Source: Dyadobacter sp. CY312 (lineage in GTDB: Bacteria > Bacteroidota > Bacteroidia > Cytophagales > Spirosomataceae). Taken from it: DNA of 64,000 nt. Below are positions 36,227 through 44,553 of this stretch, in pieces. The translations under genes and the position numbers were made by a program. Each line of letters opens with the position of its first letter. The first letter of the stretch is position 1. The notes under the pieces were generated by a model. The model saw only the letters and a program-made list of their open reading frames with translations. It was not told the origin of the DNA and ran no database searches. Location: contig NZ_JAJUXG010000008.1 of the NCBI RefSeq assembly GCF_021390535.1, forward strand, positions 372,001-436,000, in the 5' to 3' direction.

Positions 36227-37219
36227 ATGTCATTGCCCATTATAGATACATTTGGACGTAAGCATACTTACCTGCGCATATCGCTGACAGATAAGTGTAA
36301 CTTGCGTTGTACGTATTGTATGCCACAGGAAGACATGCAGTTTATGCCTTCCAAGTGGCTTATGCAGGCAGATGAAATAGAAGAGCTCGCAAAGATTTTT
36401 GTGGAGATGGGTGTGGAGAAAATCAGGCTGACGGGCGGAGAACCGCTTGTGAGAAAAGATGCCGGACAGATTATTGAACGCCTTGGGCTTCTCAATACCT
36501 CACTTACGTTGACTACCAACGCGCTATTGGTAGATCAGTACATTGGTCAACTCAAATCCGCCGGAGTGCAGTCACTCAATGTTAGTCTGGATACATTAAA
36601 AGAGGACCAGTTCAAAAGCATTACCAAAAGAGATCATTTTTCTAAAACCCTGGAAAATATAGAACTTTTGCTTTCCGAAGGTTTTACCGTCAAGATCAAC
36701 GTTGTACTGATGCGGGGTGTTAACGATCAGGAGGTAAATGACTTCGTCCGGCTAACGCTGCGTAATGCACGCTTACATGTGCGCTTTATCGAATTCATGC
36801 CATTTAACGGCAATCAGTGGGACATGTCAAAAATTGTTTCTTATGCTGATTTGCTTTCGACGATAAACAATGAATTTGATTTCAAACAGTTGCCAGGTGA
36901 ATTACATGACACTGCGAAGAGCTTTCAGGTAAAGGATGGTGCAGGAACTTTTGGTATTATTGGTACGGTAACACATCCTTTCTGCTCGGGATGTAATCGT
37001 ATTCGGCTTACTGCCGACGGAAAATTAAAGAACTGTCTGTTTGATACTTCGGAAGTAGATCTGTTAAAACCGTTAAGAAATGGTCAGGATGTTCGCCCAC
37101 TCATTCTGGATCATTTTCATAAAAAACATTTTGCTCACGGCGGGCATGTCGCTTTTGATGAAAAACATGCCAAAACGGACTACGAGCAAAACCGGCGAAT
37201 GATAGCGATCGGGGGGTGA
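36227..37219 (+). CDS. moaA: GTP 3',8-cyclase (radical SAM)
   Basis: First enzyme of Moco synthesis, converting GTP to the 3',8-cyclised intermediate. The N-terminal radical SAM cluster is C24-C28-C31 (DKCNLRCTYCMPQ). Further motifs are IRLTGGEPLVRKD and NVSLDTL, and the second cluster is FCSGCNRIRLTADGKLKNC. The protein ends RRMIAIGG, with the C-terminal double glycine needed in MoaA. It has 330 residues, normal length. It lies 137 bp after moaCB, the gap holding a hairpin, so it may be partly separately controlled. Confidence 0.96.
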   Translation: MSLPIIDTFGRKHTYLRISLTDKCNLRCTYCMPQEDMQFMPSKWLMQADEIEELAKIFVEMGVEKIRLTGGEPLVRKDAGQIIERLGLLNTSLTLTTNALLVDQYIGQLKSAGVQSLNVSLDTLKEDQFKSITKRDHFSKTLENIELLLSEGFTVKINVVLMRGVNDQEVNDFVRLTLRNARLHVRFIEFMPFNGNQWDMSKIVSYADLLSTINNEFDFKQLPGELHDTAKSFQVKDGAGTFGIIGTVTHPFCSGCNRIRLTADGKLKNCLFDTSEVDLLKPLRNGQDVRPLILDHFHKKHFAHGGHVAFDEKHAKTDYEQNRRMIAIGG

Positions 37220-37328
37220 CACCGCTCGTCCTTGTTTTTTGCCATTCATACTAACCGTGCAACACGGCTCTTATGAAGGACATCTTTGGTAAAATCTTTA
37301 AAAGTTTTACATCAAAACCTTCATAGCC

Positions 37329-37745
37329 ATGAGAAAATTATTGAAAAGCTTCGCTATCGCTGCATGCGGTATTATCCTGTTAAATGTATCTGCCTTCGCA
37401 CTTCCGGTCGATTCAAAAACCGAATGTAAAAACAACAGTTGTGAGAATTTTAAGGTGGGAATGTATCGTGTGAAAAATACGCTTACCATGAATTTACTGA
37501 TGGAAAAGCAAAAAGGCGAAAGAGTGAAAATCTGCCTTCGTAACAGTGCAGGCAAAGTTGTTCACGAGGAGACAGTTGCCAGATCTATTGAAAAGATGGG
37601 CAGGAAATTTAATTTTTCAGAAATCGCAGATGGTCGTTACACACTGGAAATTTCTAACGACAGCGAAAGAATTGTTAAAAATATTAACCTGACAACCAAT
37701 GATGTGAGCGAATCAACTGCACGTACTTTGGTAGCCATGAATTAA
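37329..37745 (+). CDS. Hypothetical secreted protein, beta-sandwich-like
   Basis: Not recognised by function. 138 residues with a clear signal peptide (LLKSFAIAACGIILLNVSAFALP). The mature part looks like one short beta-sandwich: VKICLRNSAGKVVHEETV, then FNFSEIADGRYTLEISND and IVKNINL. This is reminiscent of DUF3244 or T9SS-like end domains, but no passenger is attached. Two Cys (ECKNNSCENF) near the N-terminus could form a disulfide. Monocistronic, with a perfect terminator. Confidence 0.75.
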   Translation: MRKLLKSFAIAACGIILLNVSAFALPVDSKTECKNNSCENFKVGMYRVKNTLTMNLLMEKQKGERVKICLRNSAGKVVHEETVARSIEKMGRKFNFSEIADGRYTLEISNDSERIVKNINLTTNDVSESTARTLVAMN

Positions 37746-37765
37746 GAAAATAAGCAAAGAGTTCG

Positions 37766-37807
37766 CGTCCCGGGATTGAAGCCGCATCAATCCCGGGACG
37801 TTTTTTT
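37766..37807 (+). terminator. Strong terminator after the 37329 gene
   Basis: Perfect 14-bp inverted repeat CGTCCCGGGATTGA / TCAATCCCGGGACG with a 7-nt loop and seven T. It lies between convergent genes and overlaps the stop region of the GT87-like gene. Confidence 0.9.
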
Positions 37808-38993
37808 ATACCTCGCTTTGCGGAACCAATCTCCTTGGTAAGAGTTCTCCTGCCATTAAATCATAAAGAATTTTCCCCCACACCAATATACAGGGAACGG
37901 CTTTGAGTACATAAGGCCATACGTATTGATCGCGGATAAATTTGGGGAACAGATCGGTTGAAGATAGGCCGGTGAATATGAGCGCAAGAATGAGTAAAAC
38001 AAGATTTTCGGTATTCTGAGCTTGTGAAAAATACCACAACGCCACGCCACTGATGGCTATGATAAAGGTTGGTGATTCTGCACGATGGTTGAAAATAACG
38101 ACCCAAATCAGAATGGAAGCAAGCATCAGAATGCGGTATTGAAAGATATTGTACCCTTTGATTCGTAACAAAGGAATGCAAAAAAGCACAACACCTGCGA
38201 GGCTTACATACGTTTTATTCACCTGCCAGTTAAACCAGGTTTTCAGCCAGCCTATTACTGACAGTCCGTCTGATATGGAATGGTCGTTTGAGAGCATATT
38301 TGCCCAGCTTTTGTATAGAAACACAAACTGATTCTGGTCAACAACCAGCAACGGAAGCAGTGTGAAAAGTACGGTCCAGAATAAGGCCGTGTAAACAAGT
38401 TTGAGTTTGCCAGGATAAAGCAGGTACAACGCCAAACCGACAATTCCGAAAAGCTTGATGAAGATTGTTGACACGATACACAAAGAGGCCAGCCAGTATT
38501 TTCTTCGTTCCAAAAATCCGAAGGTGAAAATAAGTAAACCGGTTATCAGTGCGTTGCTTTGCTCATTTTGCAGGGTTGTGAGTGTCTCGCTGAATACAAA
38601 GATCAGAATCAAGCCTTTGGTTCTGATATCTATATTTGGCAGATAATATACCGAAAAGAATAAAACAGCGGCATTCAATATCGCCCATAGCGACAAGCCC
38701 ACCGGATCTGGTAAATAGGCAAACAGACCGAAAAGGAGTGCGAATGCGGGGCTGTATTTAAAAAGATCCCATTGTTCTTCCAAATAAAGTATATAGAGGT
38801 CTTTTCCTTCTATAAGGTGAAAAAACGACTGTTTGAAAATGACGTAGTTATTGTAGCAAGTGTAGAGCCTCGGATTATCTTCAAAGGTTTTGAGATCTGC
38901 AAAATAGGATTGCAGCGCTGCGAAAACTGCAATGGCAAGGAAAAGGGAAAGTAGCGCTTTGGGATTAACTAAAAATCGATTGATGGCATTCAT
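37806..38993 (-). CDS. GT87-family (DUF2029) multi-pass membrane glycosyltransferase-like protein
   Basis: Inner-membrane protein of 395 residues with about ten hydrophobic helices. The N-terminal loop holds HLIEGKDLYILYLEEQWDLF and YSPAFALLFGLFAYLP, the typical DUF2029 region with an acidic residue pair thought to be catalytic in GT-C enzymes. Such enzymes transfer sugars from polyprenyl-phosphate donors. No glycan cluster adjoins it, so acceptor and donor are unknown. A -7-like box TAGATTTG lies 36-43 bp upstream of its ATG. Confidence 0.85.
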   Translation of the reverse strand: MNAINRFLVNPKALLSLFLAIAVFAALQSYFADLKTFEDNPRLYTCYNNYVIFKQSFFHLIEGKDLYILYLEEQWDLFKYSPAFALLFGLFAYLPDPVGLSLWAILNAAVLFFSVYYLPNIDIRTKGLILIFVFSETLTTLQNEQSNALITGLLIFTFGFLERRKYWLASLCIVSTIFIKLFGIVGLALYLLYPGKLKLVYTALFWTVLFTLLPLLVVDQNQFVFLYKSWANMLSNDHSISDGLSVIGWLKTWFNWQVNKTYVSLAGVVLFCIPLLRIKGYNIFQYRILMLASILIWVVIFNHRAESPTFIIAISGVALWYFSQAQNTENLVLLILALIFTGLSSTDLFPKFIRDQYVWPYVLKAVPCILVWGKILYDLMAGELLPRRLVPQSEV

Positions 38994-39028
38994 ACCAGGA
39001 AAGGGAATTCTGAATTTTTATTTTGTCC

Positions 39029-39036
39029 CAAATCTA
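39029..39036 (-). promoter_or_regulatory. Putative -7 box of the GT87-like gene
   Basis: Minus strand TAGATTTG, an exact TAnnTTTG match about 36 bp before the ATG at 38993. No clear -33 TTG at normal spacing. Confidence 0.35.
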
Positions 39037-39117
39037 GCGGAATTGCGGATGACGCCGGTTATAATTTTGCATGGGATCGCAAAAAATACAACCGGCATTG
39101 GTTGAAGTAACAAACAA

Positions 39118-40044
39118 TTACTTCATATACTCCATCGCTTTCAACCAGCCTTCCATGGCAGCGGGCCAATTAGCAAGCGATCCTTTCCCTTCTGTTCGAA
39201 ATCCGTAACCATGCCCTCCGATTGGATAAAGATGCATTTCCGCAGGTGTTTTAAATTTCTTTAATGCCAGATAATACTCTATACTGTTTTCTACGGGCAC
39301 GGCGCCGTCATCCATCGCATGAACAAGAAATGCGGGTGGTGTTTTTGCACTTACCTGCATTTCGTTGGAGTAATATTTAATCAGCTCTTCGGATTTATCA
39401 GGACCCAAAAGATTATCGCGGGAGCCGCCGTGTGAAATGCCGGGAGTGAGCGAGATAACAGGGTAGATAAGCATAGAGAAATTTGGTTTTGCCTCCTCGG
39501 AAGCTTTTTCTCCCATATTGTAATGTGTAGATAACGTTGCTGCGAGGTGTCCACCTGCCGAGAAACCCATAACACCGATCTTGTTTACATCAATATTCCA
39601 TTTTCCGGCACTCTGGCGAATCAATTTCATGGCTTGCATGGCATCCATAAGCGGAACTTCATGCTGTTTTGTCATCGCTTTTTCGTTGGGCAGGCGATAT
39701 TTAAGTACAAAGGCTGAAATTCCCCGTTCATTAAACCACTTTGCAAAATCACTTCCTTCATGAGAAGCTGCCAGGATTCCGTAACCTCCGCCAGGGCATA
39801 TCATCACAGCCGCCCCGGTTGCTTTTTCTTTCGGAGCAATAAAGGCTGTGATTGTCGGTATGGTAACTCCGCTTATTCTTAGAATTCCGTTGGCATCGGT
39901 GACCGACTTCTCCTGAATATCGCTATTCTTAAAATTAGGTATTTTGCCGTCAGGCCAAAGATTGATAACTTCGGTTTGTGCCATAGATTGAAACGAAAGA
40001 GCCGAGAGACCCAACGCAATAAATATTCTTGTTAAAATTTTCAT
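39118..40044 (-). CDS. Alpha/beta hydrolase, acetylxylan-esterase-like
   Basis: Secreted esterase-like hydrolase of 308 residues. A signal peptide ends near FQSMAQ. The oxyanion-hole loop MICPGGGYGIL, nucleophile elbow GFSAGGHLAATL, acid region HAMDDGAVPVENS and catalytic His in PIGGHGYGF form a complete Ser-Asp-His set. The family (BD-FAE/AXE-like) removes acetyl groups from plant polysaccharides. It is not next to glycoside hydrolases here, so xylan as substrate is only family-based. Divergent from the monooxygenase-like gene. Confidence 0.9.
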   Translation of the reverse strand: MKILTRIFIALGLSALSFQSMAQTEVINLWPDGKIPNFKNSDIQEKSVTDANGILRISGVTIPTITAFIAPKEKATGAAVMICPGGGYGILAASHEGSDFAKWFNERGISAFVLKYRLPNEKAMTKQHEVPLMDAMQAMKLIRQSAGKWNIDVNKIGVMGFSAGGHLAATLSTHYNMGEKASEEAKPNFSMLIYPVISLTPGISHGGSRDNLLGPDKSEELIKYYSNEMQVSAKTPPAFLVHAMDDGAVPVENSIEYYLALKKFKTPAEMHLYPIGGHGYGFRTEGKGSLANWPAAMEGWLKAMEYMK

Positions 40045-40157
40045 CAGTTTTGTTTTTGTTGAAAAGACGTAGCTTGTTGGAATATACCCTCATTTGGGAT
40101 CTTCTGAGGGCACAGCAATTTGGCAGTATAGGGTAGGGGTAGACCAACATTCACAAA

Positions 40158-40445
40158 ATGATCATCAGAATAGTACGTATGACTTTTCAAACCGACAAAA
40201 CGGAAGCTTTTCTGGATTTGTTTAATCGGTCCCGACAACAGATTATTGAAATGGAAGGGTGTCTGCATCTTGAACTTTGGCGAGACACCCAGGAGCCAAA
40301 TGTGTTTGTTACACACAGCCACTGGGTGTCGGAGGATGCGCTGAATAATTACCGTGCGTCGGAGCTTTTCGGAAACGTGTGGAAAGAAACCAAAGTGCTG
40401 TTTTCCGAGAAACCGGTTGCTTTTTCTGTTGAAAAGGTGTCGTAA
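40158..40445 (+). CDS. ABM-domain putative quinol monooxygenase
   Basis: Small dimeric alpha+beta-barrel protein of 95 residues of the antibiotic-biosynthesis-monooxygenase (ABM) family. It shows the pattern VRMTFQTDKTEAFLDLF, MEGCLHLELWRDTQEPNVFVTHSHW and ASELFGNVWKETKVLF. Family members include quinol monooxygenases and heme-degrading enzymes, but no substrate can be named. Its stop codon directly abuts the stop of the convergent hypothetical gene, with no base between. Confidence 0.85.
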   Translation: MIIRIVRMTFQTDKTEAFLDLFNRSRQQIIEMEGCLHLELWRDTQEPNVFVTHSHWVSEDALNNYRASELFGNVWKETKVLFSEKPVAFSVEKVS

Positions 40446-41039
40446 TTATTGGGGCCTTGCCGGGTTAATCATAATATGGGCGCGATGTGTTCCGGGATCC
40501 ATAATCCAGGGCATGCCTTCCACATCTGGCTTCAGTGGTAAACCTGTACTTTCCGCAGTTGCAAACGGGATGTATACCACGTAGCGCAAATAGCTGTTTT
40601 TAAGTGCTCCGCTTGCTGCATCATAACCGTCTTTTTTTCCTGAAAGAACATAAAGTGTTGAGGGTTGTCCTGGCATTTTCAAGGTCCCGTCCTTCACCTC
40701 TTTTTCCCGGATATCAAATATATCCTTTTGATTTTTACCTTCTTGGGTCAGTTTTCTACCACGTTCCATAAAGGCATCAAGCTCTTTTTGGTAGCATGAT
40801 ACGCCAATATCTTCTTTTTTAGGATCATCGGCAATGCAAACAAAGTCATTGGAGCCTTCTCTTAAAACAACAAATGTCCCATCTTTTGCATAACCGTACA
40901 CTTTTGCACCTTCGCGTTTGTCCGAAGGAGCCGCGAGAACAGCTGTTTTAATTTGTACAGATGCTGGGAGTGGAGTTACCTGAGCTTTGGCGTGAAAAGG
41001 GGCCACAATAGCTAACAGGTAAAAAAAAGTCTTATTCAT
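40446..41039 (-). CDS. Hypothetical secreted protein
   Basis: Not recognised. 197 residues with a signal peptide (MNKTFFYLLAIVAPFHAKAQ). The mature protein has segments VYGYAKDGTFVVLREGSNDFVC, GVSCYQKELDAFMERGRKL, YVVYIPFATAESTGLPLKPD and a C-terminal PWIMDPGTHRAHIMINPARPQ with His residues (H in THRAH). Two Cys lie in the first half. It looks like a conserved periplasmic protein of unknown role, and the MDPGTHRAHIM ending is the part most likely to bind a metal or ligand (inference). Confidence 0.7.
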   Translation of the reverse strand: MNKTFFYLLAIVAPFHAKAQVTPLPASVQIKTAVLAAPSDKREGAKVYGYAKDGTFVVLREGSNDFVCIADDPKKEDIGVSCYQKELDAFMERGRKLTQEGKNQKDIFDIREKEVKDGTLKMPGQPSTLYVLSGKKDGYDAASGALKNSYLRYVVYIPFATAESTGLPLKPDVEGMPWIMDPGTHRAHIMINPARPQ

Positions 41040-41178
41040 AGTAGTAATATGACAGGTGGATTGTCTCTTTTAGTTTAAATTTAGCAATCTTTATTTAAAA
41101 TATAACATTACGCTGTTTGGCTGCTTGCTTGCCATTTGAGAACAGAAGATTTGCTTACCTATATTACTATTTCACTAC

Positions 41179-44100
41179 ATGAACTTAAAAAGGAACTTAG
41201 GCTTGCTTGTGGCCGGAGGGGTTTTGCTTGGCAGTACCGTCGCTACGTACCAATATTCCAGTCCCGGCAGCCTTGGTGGTGCTGTGCTGGATAGCTTGTA
41301 CAAAGATCTGACGACTGCGCAAAAAAGATCACCTAAGTACGCCGTTGCAGGATTGAATGTAACTGAGGGCCTGGAAGCAACACTTTTTGCTTCTGAACCT
41401 ACACTAACAAACCCCACAAATATTGATGTAGACCATCTTGGCAGAGTCTGGGTTTGCGAAGCGTATAATTACCGGCCTGCTATAAACGGGAATCCGACCA
41501 AAGACGAAGGCGACCGCATTTTGATATTGGAAGATACCGATGGTGATGGCAAGTCGGATAAGACTACCGTATTTTATCAGGGCAAGGAAATCAATTCTCC
41601 TTTGGGTATCTGGGTAATGGGCAACCAGGTTGTGGTTTCTCAGAGCCCGTATGTTTGGTTGTTTACAGATACCGACGGAGATGGCAAAGCAGATAAAAAG
41701 GAAACCATTTTTGAAGGAGTGGGCGGTGAGCAGCACGACCATGGTATGCATGCATTTACCTTGGGTCCGGACGGGAAGCTGTATTTCAACTTCGGTAATG
41801 AAGGCGGTCATTTGCTTGGTAAGGATGGCAAGCCGGTAATCGGATCTGACGGGAAAGCTATTGATTTCAAAAATTTGAAACAGGGAATGGTATTCAGGTG
41901 TGATCCTGACTTTAAAAACGTGGAAGTGCTCGGGCACAATTTCAGAAACAACTACGAAGTTGCGGTGGACAGCTACGGAACCATGTGGCAGTCGGACAAC
42001 GACGATGATGGTAACAAAGGCGTACGTATCAACTACGTAATGCAACACGGAAATTACGGATATACCGATGAACTTACAGGTGCAGGCTGGCGTGCGAACC
42101 GGACCAACATTGAAGATTCAATACCACATCGTCACTGGCATTTGAACGATCCGGGAGTGGTTCCTAATCTTTTACAGACTGGATCGGGTTCACCTACGGG
42201 TATGGTGGTTTACGAAGGCCGGCTTTTACCTAAAAAGTTTTGGGATCAGATGATACACTGTGAGCCGGGTCATAATGTGGTACGTGCCTATCCGGTTCAA
42301 AATGCGGGTGCGGGATACAGTGCCCAAATCGTAAATCTGGTTGATGGTAAAAGAGATCAGTGGTTCAGGCCTTCGGATGTTTGTGTTGCTCCTGATGGCT
42401 CACTCATTATCTCTGACTGGTACGATCCGGGAGTAGGCGGGCATCAGGCGGGCGATCAGAGTAAGGGTCGTTTATATCGACTTGCACCTGCTAATTCGGT
42501 CTACCGTACTCCAAAACAAGAGTTTACAACTGCCGCAGGAGCTGTTGAAGCTTTACAGAGTCCTAATCTTTCGGTGAGATATCTGGCTTGGCAGGCATTG
42601 ATGAAGCTGGGTGAAGGTTCTGTGCCGGGATTGGAGAAACTTTATGCAAACAAAGAAAATCCGAGAATGCAGGCGCGGGCACTGTGGGCTTTAACCGCTA
42701 TTAATAAAAACAACAATGATTACCTGGCAACTGCGATTAAAAGAGCAAATCCTGACTTACGGATAACAGCTTTGAGAATAGCGAAACAAAGAAAAAGCCA
42801 GGAACTTGGTAAATACATAAGTCTGCTTGTTAATGATCCGGAACCCCAGGTGCGACGGGAATGTGCATTGGCTATATATGGGAACAAATCACCAGAAATG
42901 GCTGGATTATGGGCTAAACTTGCGCAGCAATATGATGGCAAAGATCGCTGGTATCTGGAAGCGCTCGGCATTGGAGCGGAAGGTCAATGGGATTCATTTT
43001 TTAAAGCATGGCTCGCAACTACGGGAGGAAACCCAATTGATAGCCAGGCTGGAAAGGATATCGTATGGCGGTCAAGAAGCAAAGAATCTGTGACTTTACT
43101 GGCATCGCTGGCAAGTGATGAGTCCGTTGATTTGAAAAGCCGTCTGAGATATTTCCGTGCATTTGACTTTAATCCGGGAGGGAAAGAAAAATCGGCAGCG
43201 TTACTTAAAATAATGAAAGGCAAGGCTGCCAACCAGACGGAGATCAGTAATCTTGCTTTACGCCATCTTGATCCTGCTTTTGTAAAACAATCTCCGGATG
43301 CTCAGGCAGCTTTGAAAAAAGTACTTGATGCCAACTATGGTACTGTAACTTACATGGAATTGGTATCCCGATACGATCTGACATCAGAAAATAAACGCTT
43401 GCTTGATCTTGCATTGGCAAAATCTTCTGAAAATGTGGGTCGGCAGGCCGGGCAACAGCTACTAAAACAAGGTGGTAGCCCGCTGATCTGGAATACCATA
43501 AAAGGAAAAGACGTTGCTAAAGCCGAAGGTATGTTGGCGTCTATTAAAGGTGTTGGAAGTAAGGAGTCACTTGATATTTTGAAAAATGTGACGACAGATA
43601 CCAAATACCCGGTTAACGTTCGAAGTGCCGCTGTAAAAGCATTGGGCGGAACCATGAATGGAGAAGATCTGGTATTGGTGCTACTGAAAGAAGGTAAATT
43701 ATCGGGAGAACTTAAAACAGCTGCGGTTCAGGGGCTAAGCGGAGCATGGAGGAAAGCTGTGAAAACGGAAGCTGCCAAATATTTGCAGGAGGAGGGAACT
43801 GTTGCCAAAAAGCATCCTGAATTGAAGGAACTGATAAGCAAAAAGGGTAACGCGACAAAAGGTAAAGAGGTGTTTGCAATGTACTGTTCTGTTTGTCATC
43901 AGGTAAATGATCAGGGAATGGATTTTGGTCCGAAACTTTCTGAAATTGGTGATAAACTGCCCAAGGAAGCTCTGTACGCAGCTATTTTTGATCCGAATGC
44001 AGGAATTGGATTCGGCTACGAAGGTTTTGAAGTTACATTTAAAGATGGGTCTACTGTGGCTGGGATCGTATCAAGTAAAACGGAAACGGATCTGCTAATG

Positions 44101-44259
44101 AAGTTTCCCGGCGGCTCTACACAGGAATACAAAATGTCTCAGGTGAAATCGATCAAACAAATGAAAGATTCGATGATGCCGGGCGGCCTGCACGATGCCA
44201 TGAGCACCGACGAGCTGGTGAATCTGGTAGAGTATATGAGTAGTTTAAAGAAAAAATAA
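41179..44259 (+). CDS. PVC-type propeller-HEAT-cytochrome c protein (DUF7133-like)
   Basis: Exported 1,026-residue protein. An N-terminal hydrophobic segment (LGLLVAGGVLLGSTVATY) precedes a glucose/sorbosone-dehydrogenase-like propeller (about 50-420) with EGLEATLFASEPTLTNPTNIDVDHLGRVWV, two DTDGDGK(A/S)DK Ca-binding-type loops and RPSDVCVAPDGSLIISDWYDPGVGGH. HEAT-like helical repeats fill about 430-870. The C-terminus is a cytochrome c domain: heme motif C903-S-V-C906-H907 and a likely axial Met at 999/1000 (SMMPGGL). It probably oxidises a periplasmic sugar-like substrate and hands electrons to a c-type acceptor (inference). A shorter paralogue without heme follows. Confidence 0.92.
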   Translation: MNLKRNLGLLVAGGVLLGSTVATYQYSSPGSLGGAVLDSLYKDLTTAQKRSPKYAVAGLNVTEGLEATLFASEPTLTNPTNIDVDHLGRVWVCEAYNYRPAINGNPTKDEGDRILILEDTDGDGKSDKTTVFYQGKEINSPLGIWVMGNQVVVSQSPYVWLFTDTDGDGKADKKETIFEGVGGEQHDHGMHAFTLGPDGKLYFNFGNEGGHLLGKDGKPVIGSDGKAIDFKNLKQGMVFRCDPDFKNVEVLGHNFRNNYEVAVDSYGTMWQSDNDDDGNKGVRINYVMQHGNYGYTDELTGAGWRANRTNIEDSIPHRHWHLNDPGVVPNLLQTGSGSPTGMVVYEGRLLPKKFWDQMIHCEPGHNVVRAYPVQNAGAGYSAQIVNLVDGKRDQWFRPSDVCVAPDGSLIISDWYDPGVGGHQAGDQSKGRLYRLAPANSVYRTPKQEFTTAAGAVEALQSPNLSVRYLAWQALMKLGEGSVPGLEKLYANKENPRMQARALWALTAINKNNNDYLATAIKRANPDLRITALRIAKQRKSQELGKYISLLVNDPEPQVRRECALAIYGNKSPEMAGLWAKLAQQYDGKDRWYLEALGIGAEGQWDSFFKAWLATTGGNPIDSQAGKDIVWRSRSKESVTLLASLASDESVDLKSRLRYFRAFDFNPGGKEKSAALLKIMKGKAANQTEISNLALRHLDPAFVKQSPDAQAALKKVLDANYGTVTYMELVSRYDLTSENKRLLDLALAKSSENVGRQAGQQLLKQGGSPLIWNTIKGKDVAKAEGMLASIKGVGSKESLDILKNVTTDTKYPVNVRSAAVKALGGTMNGEDLVLVLLKEGKLSGELKTAAVQGLSGAWRKAVKTEAAKYLQEEGTVAKKHPELKELISKKGNATKGKEVFAMYCSVCHQVNDQGMDFGPKLSEIGDKLPKEALYAAIFDPNAGIGFGYEGFEVTFKDGSTVAGIVSSKTETDLLMKFPGGSTQEYKMSQVKSIKQMKDSMMPGGLHDAMSTDELVNLVEYMSSLKKK

Positions 44260-44281
44260 AACCCATTGTCGCATTGATTTT

Positions 44282-44320
44282 AAAGGAGTTGGAAAAATAT
44301 TTTCAACTCCTTTTCTTCTT
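44282..44320 (+). terminator. Terminator between the two propeller paralogues
   Basis: AAAGGAGTTG / CAACTCCTTT stem with A/T-rich inner pairing (AAAA/TTTT), followed by TCTTCTT. It suggests the two paralogues can be transcribed separately. The rest of the 294-bp gap shows nothing else. Confidence 0.7.
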
Positions 44321-44553
44321 CAGGAATGATGTTACTTATGAAAGTAACAACAAAACTGCATCGGGAGATTTGTTTGTAGAAAACATGCAATAACGTATAT
44401 TGGGGCTCCACAATAAGAGGTTAATTAAGGATGGCCTCCCGGAGATTATTCCTGATCTTTCCGTCAGGTATCGTGCTGATCATTTCTTTATTCAAAAAAC
44501 AACAGGTAATTTTAAGTGTTTTTTGAGTAGAGGTCGCGATATAACAGAATATT

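Noticed and set aside
41404..42048. 214-codon open frame antisense to the propeller gene
   Set aside because: Mirror frame of repeated propeller codons; a similar one appears antisense to the paralogue (45013-45516), as expected from shared composition.
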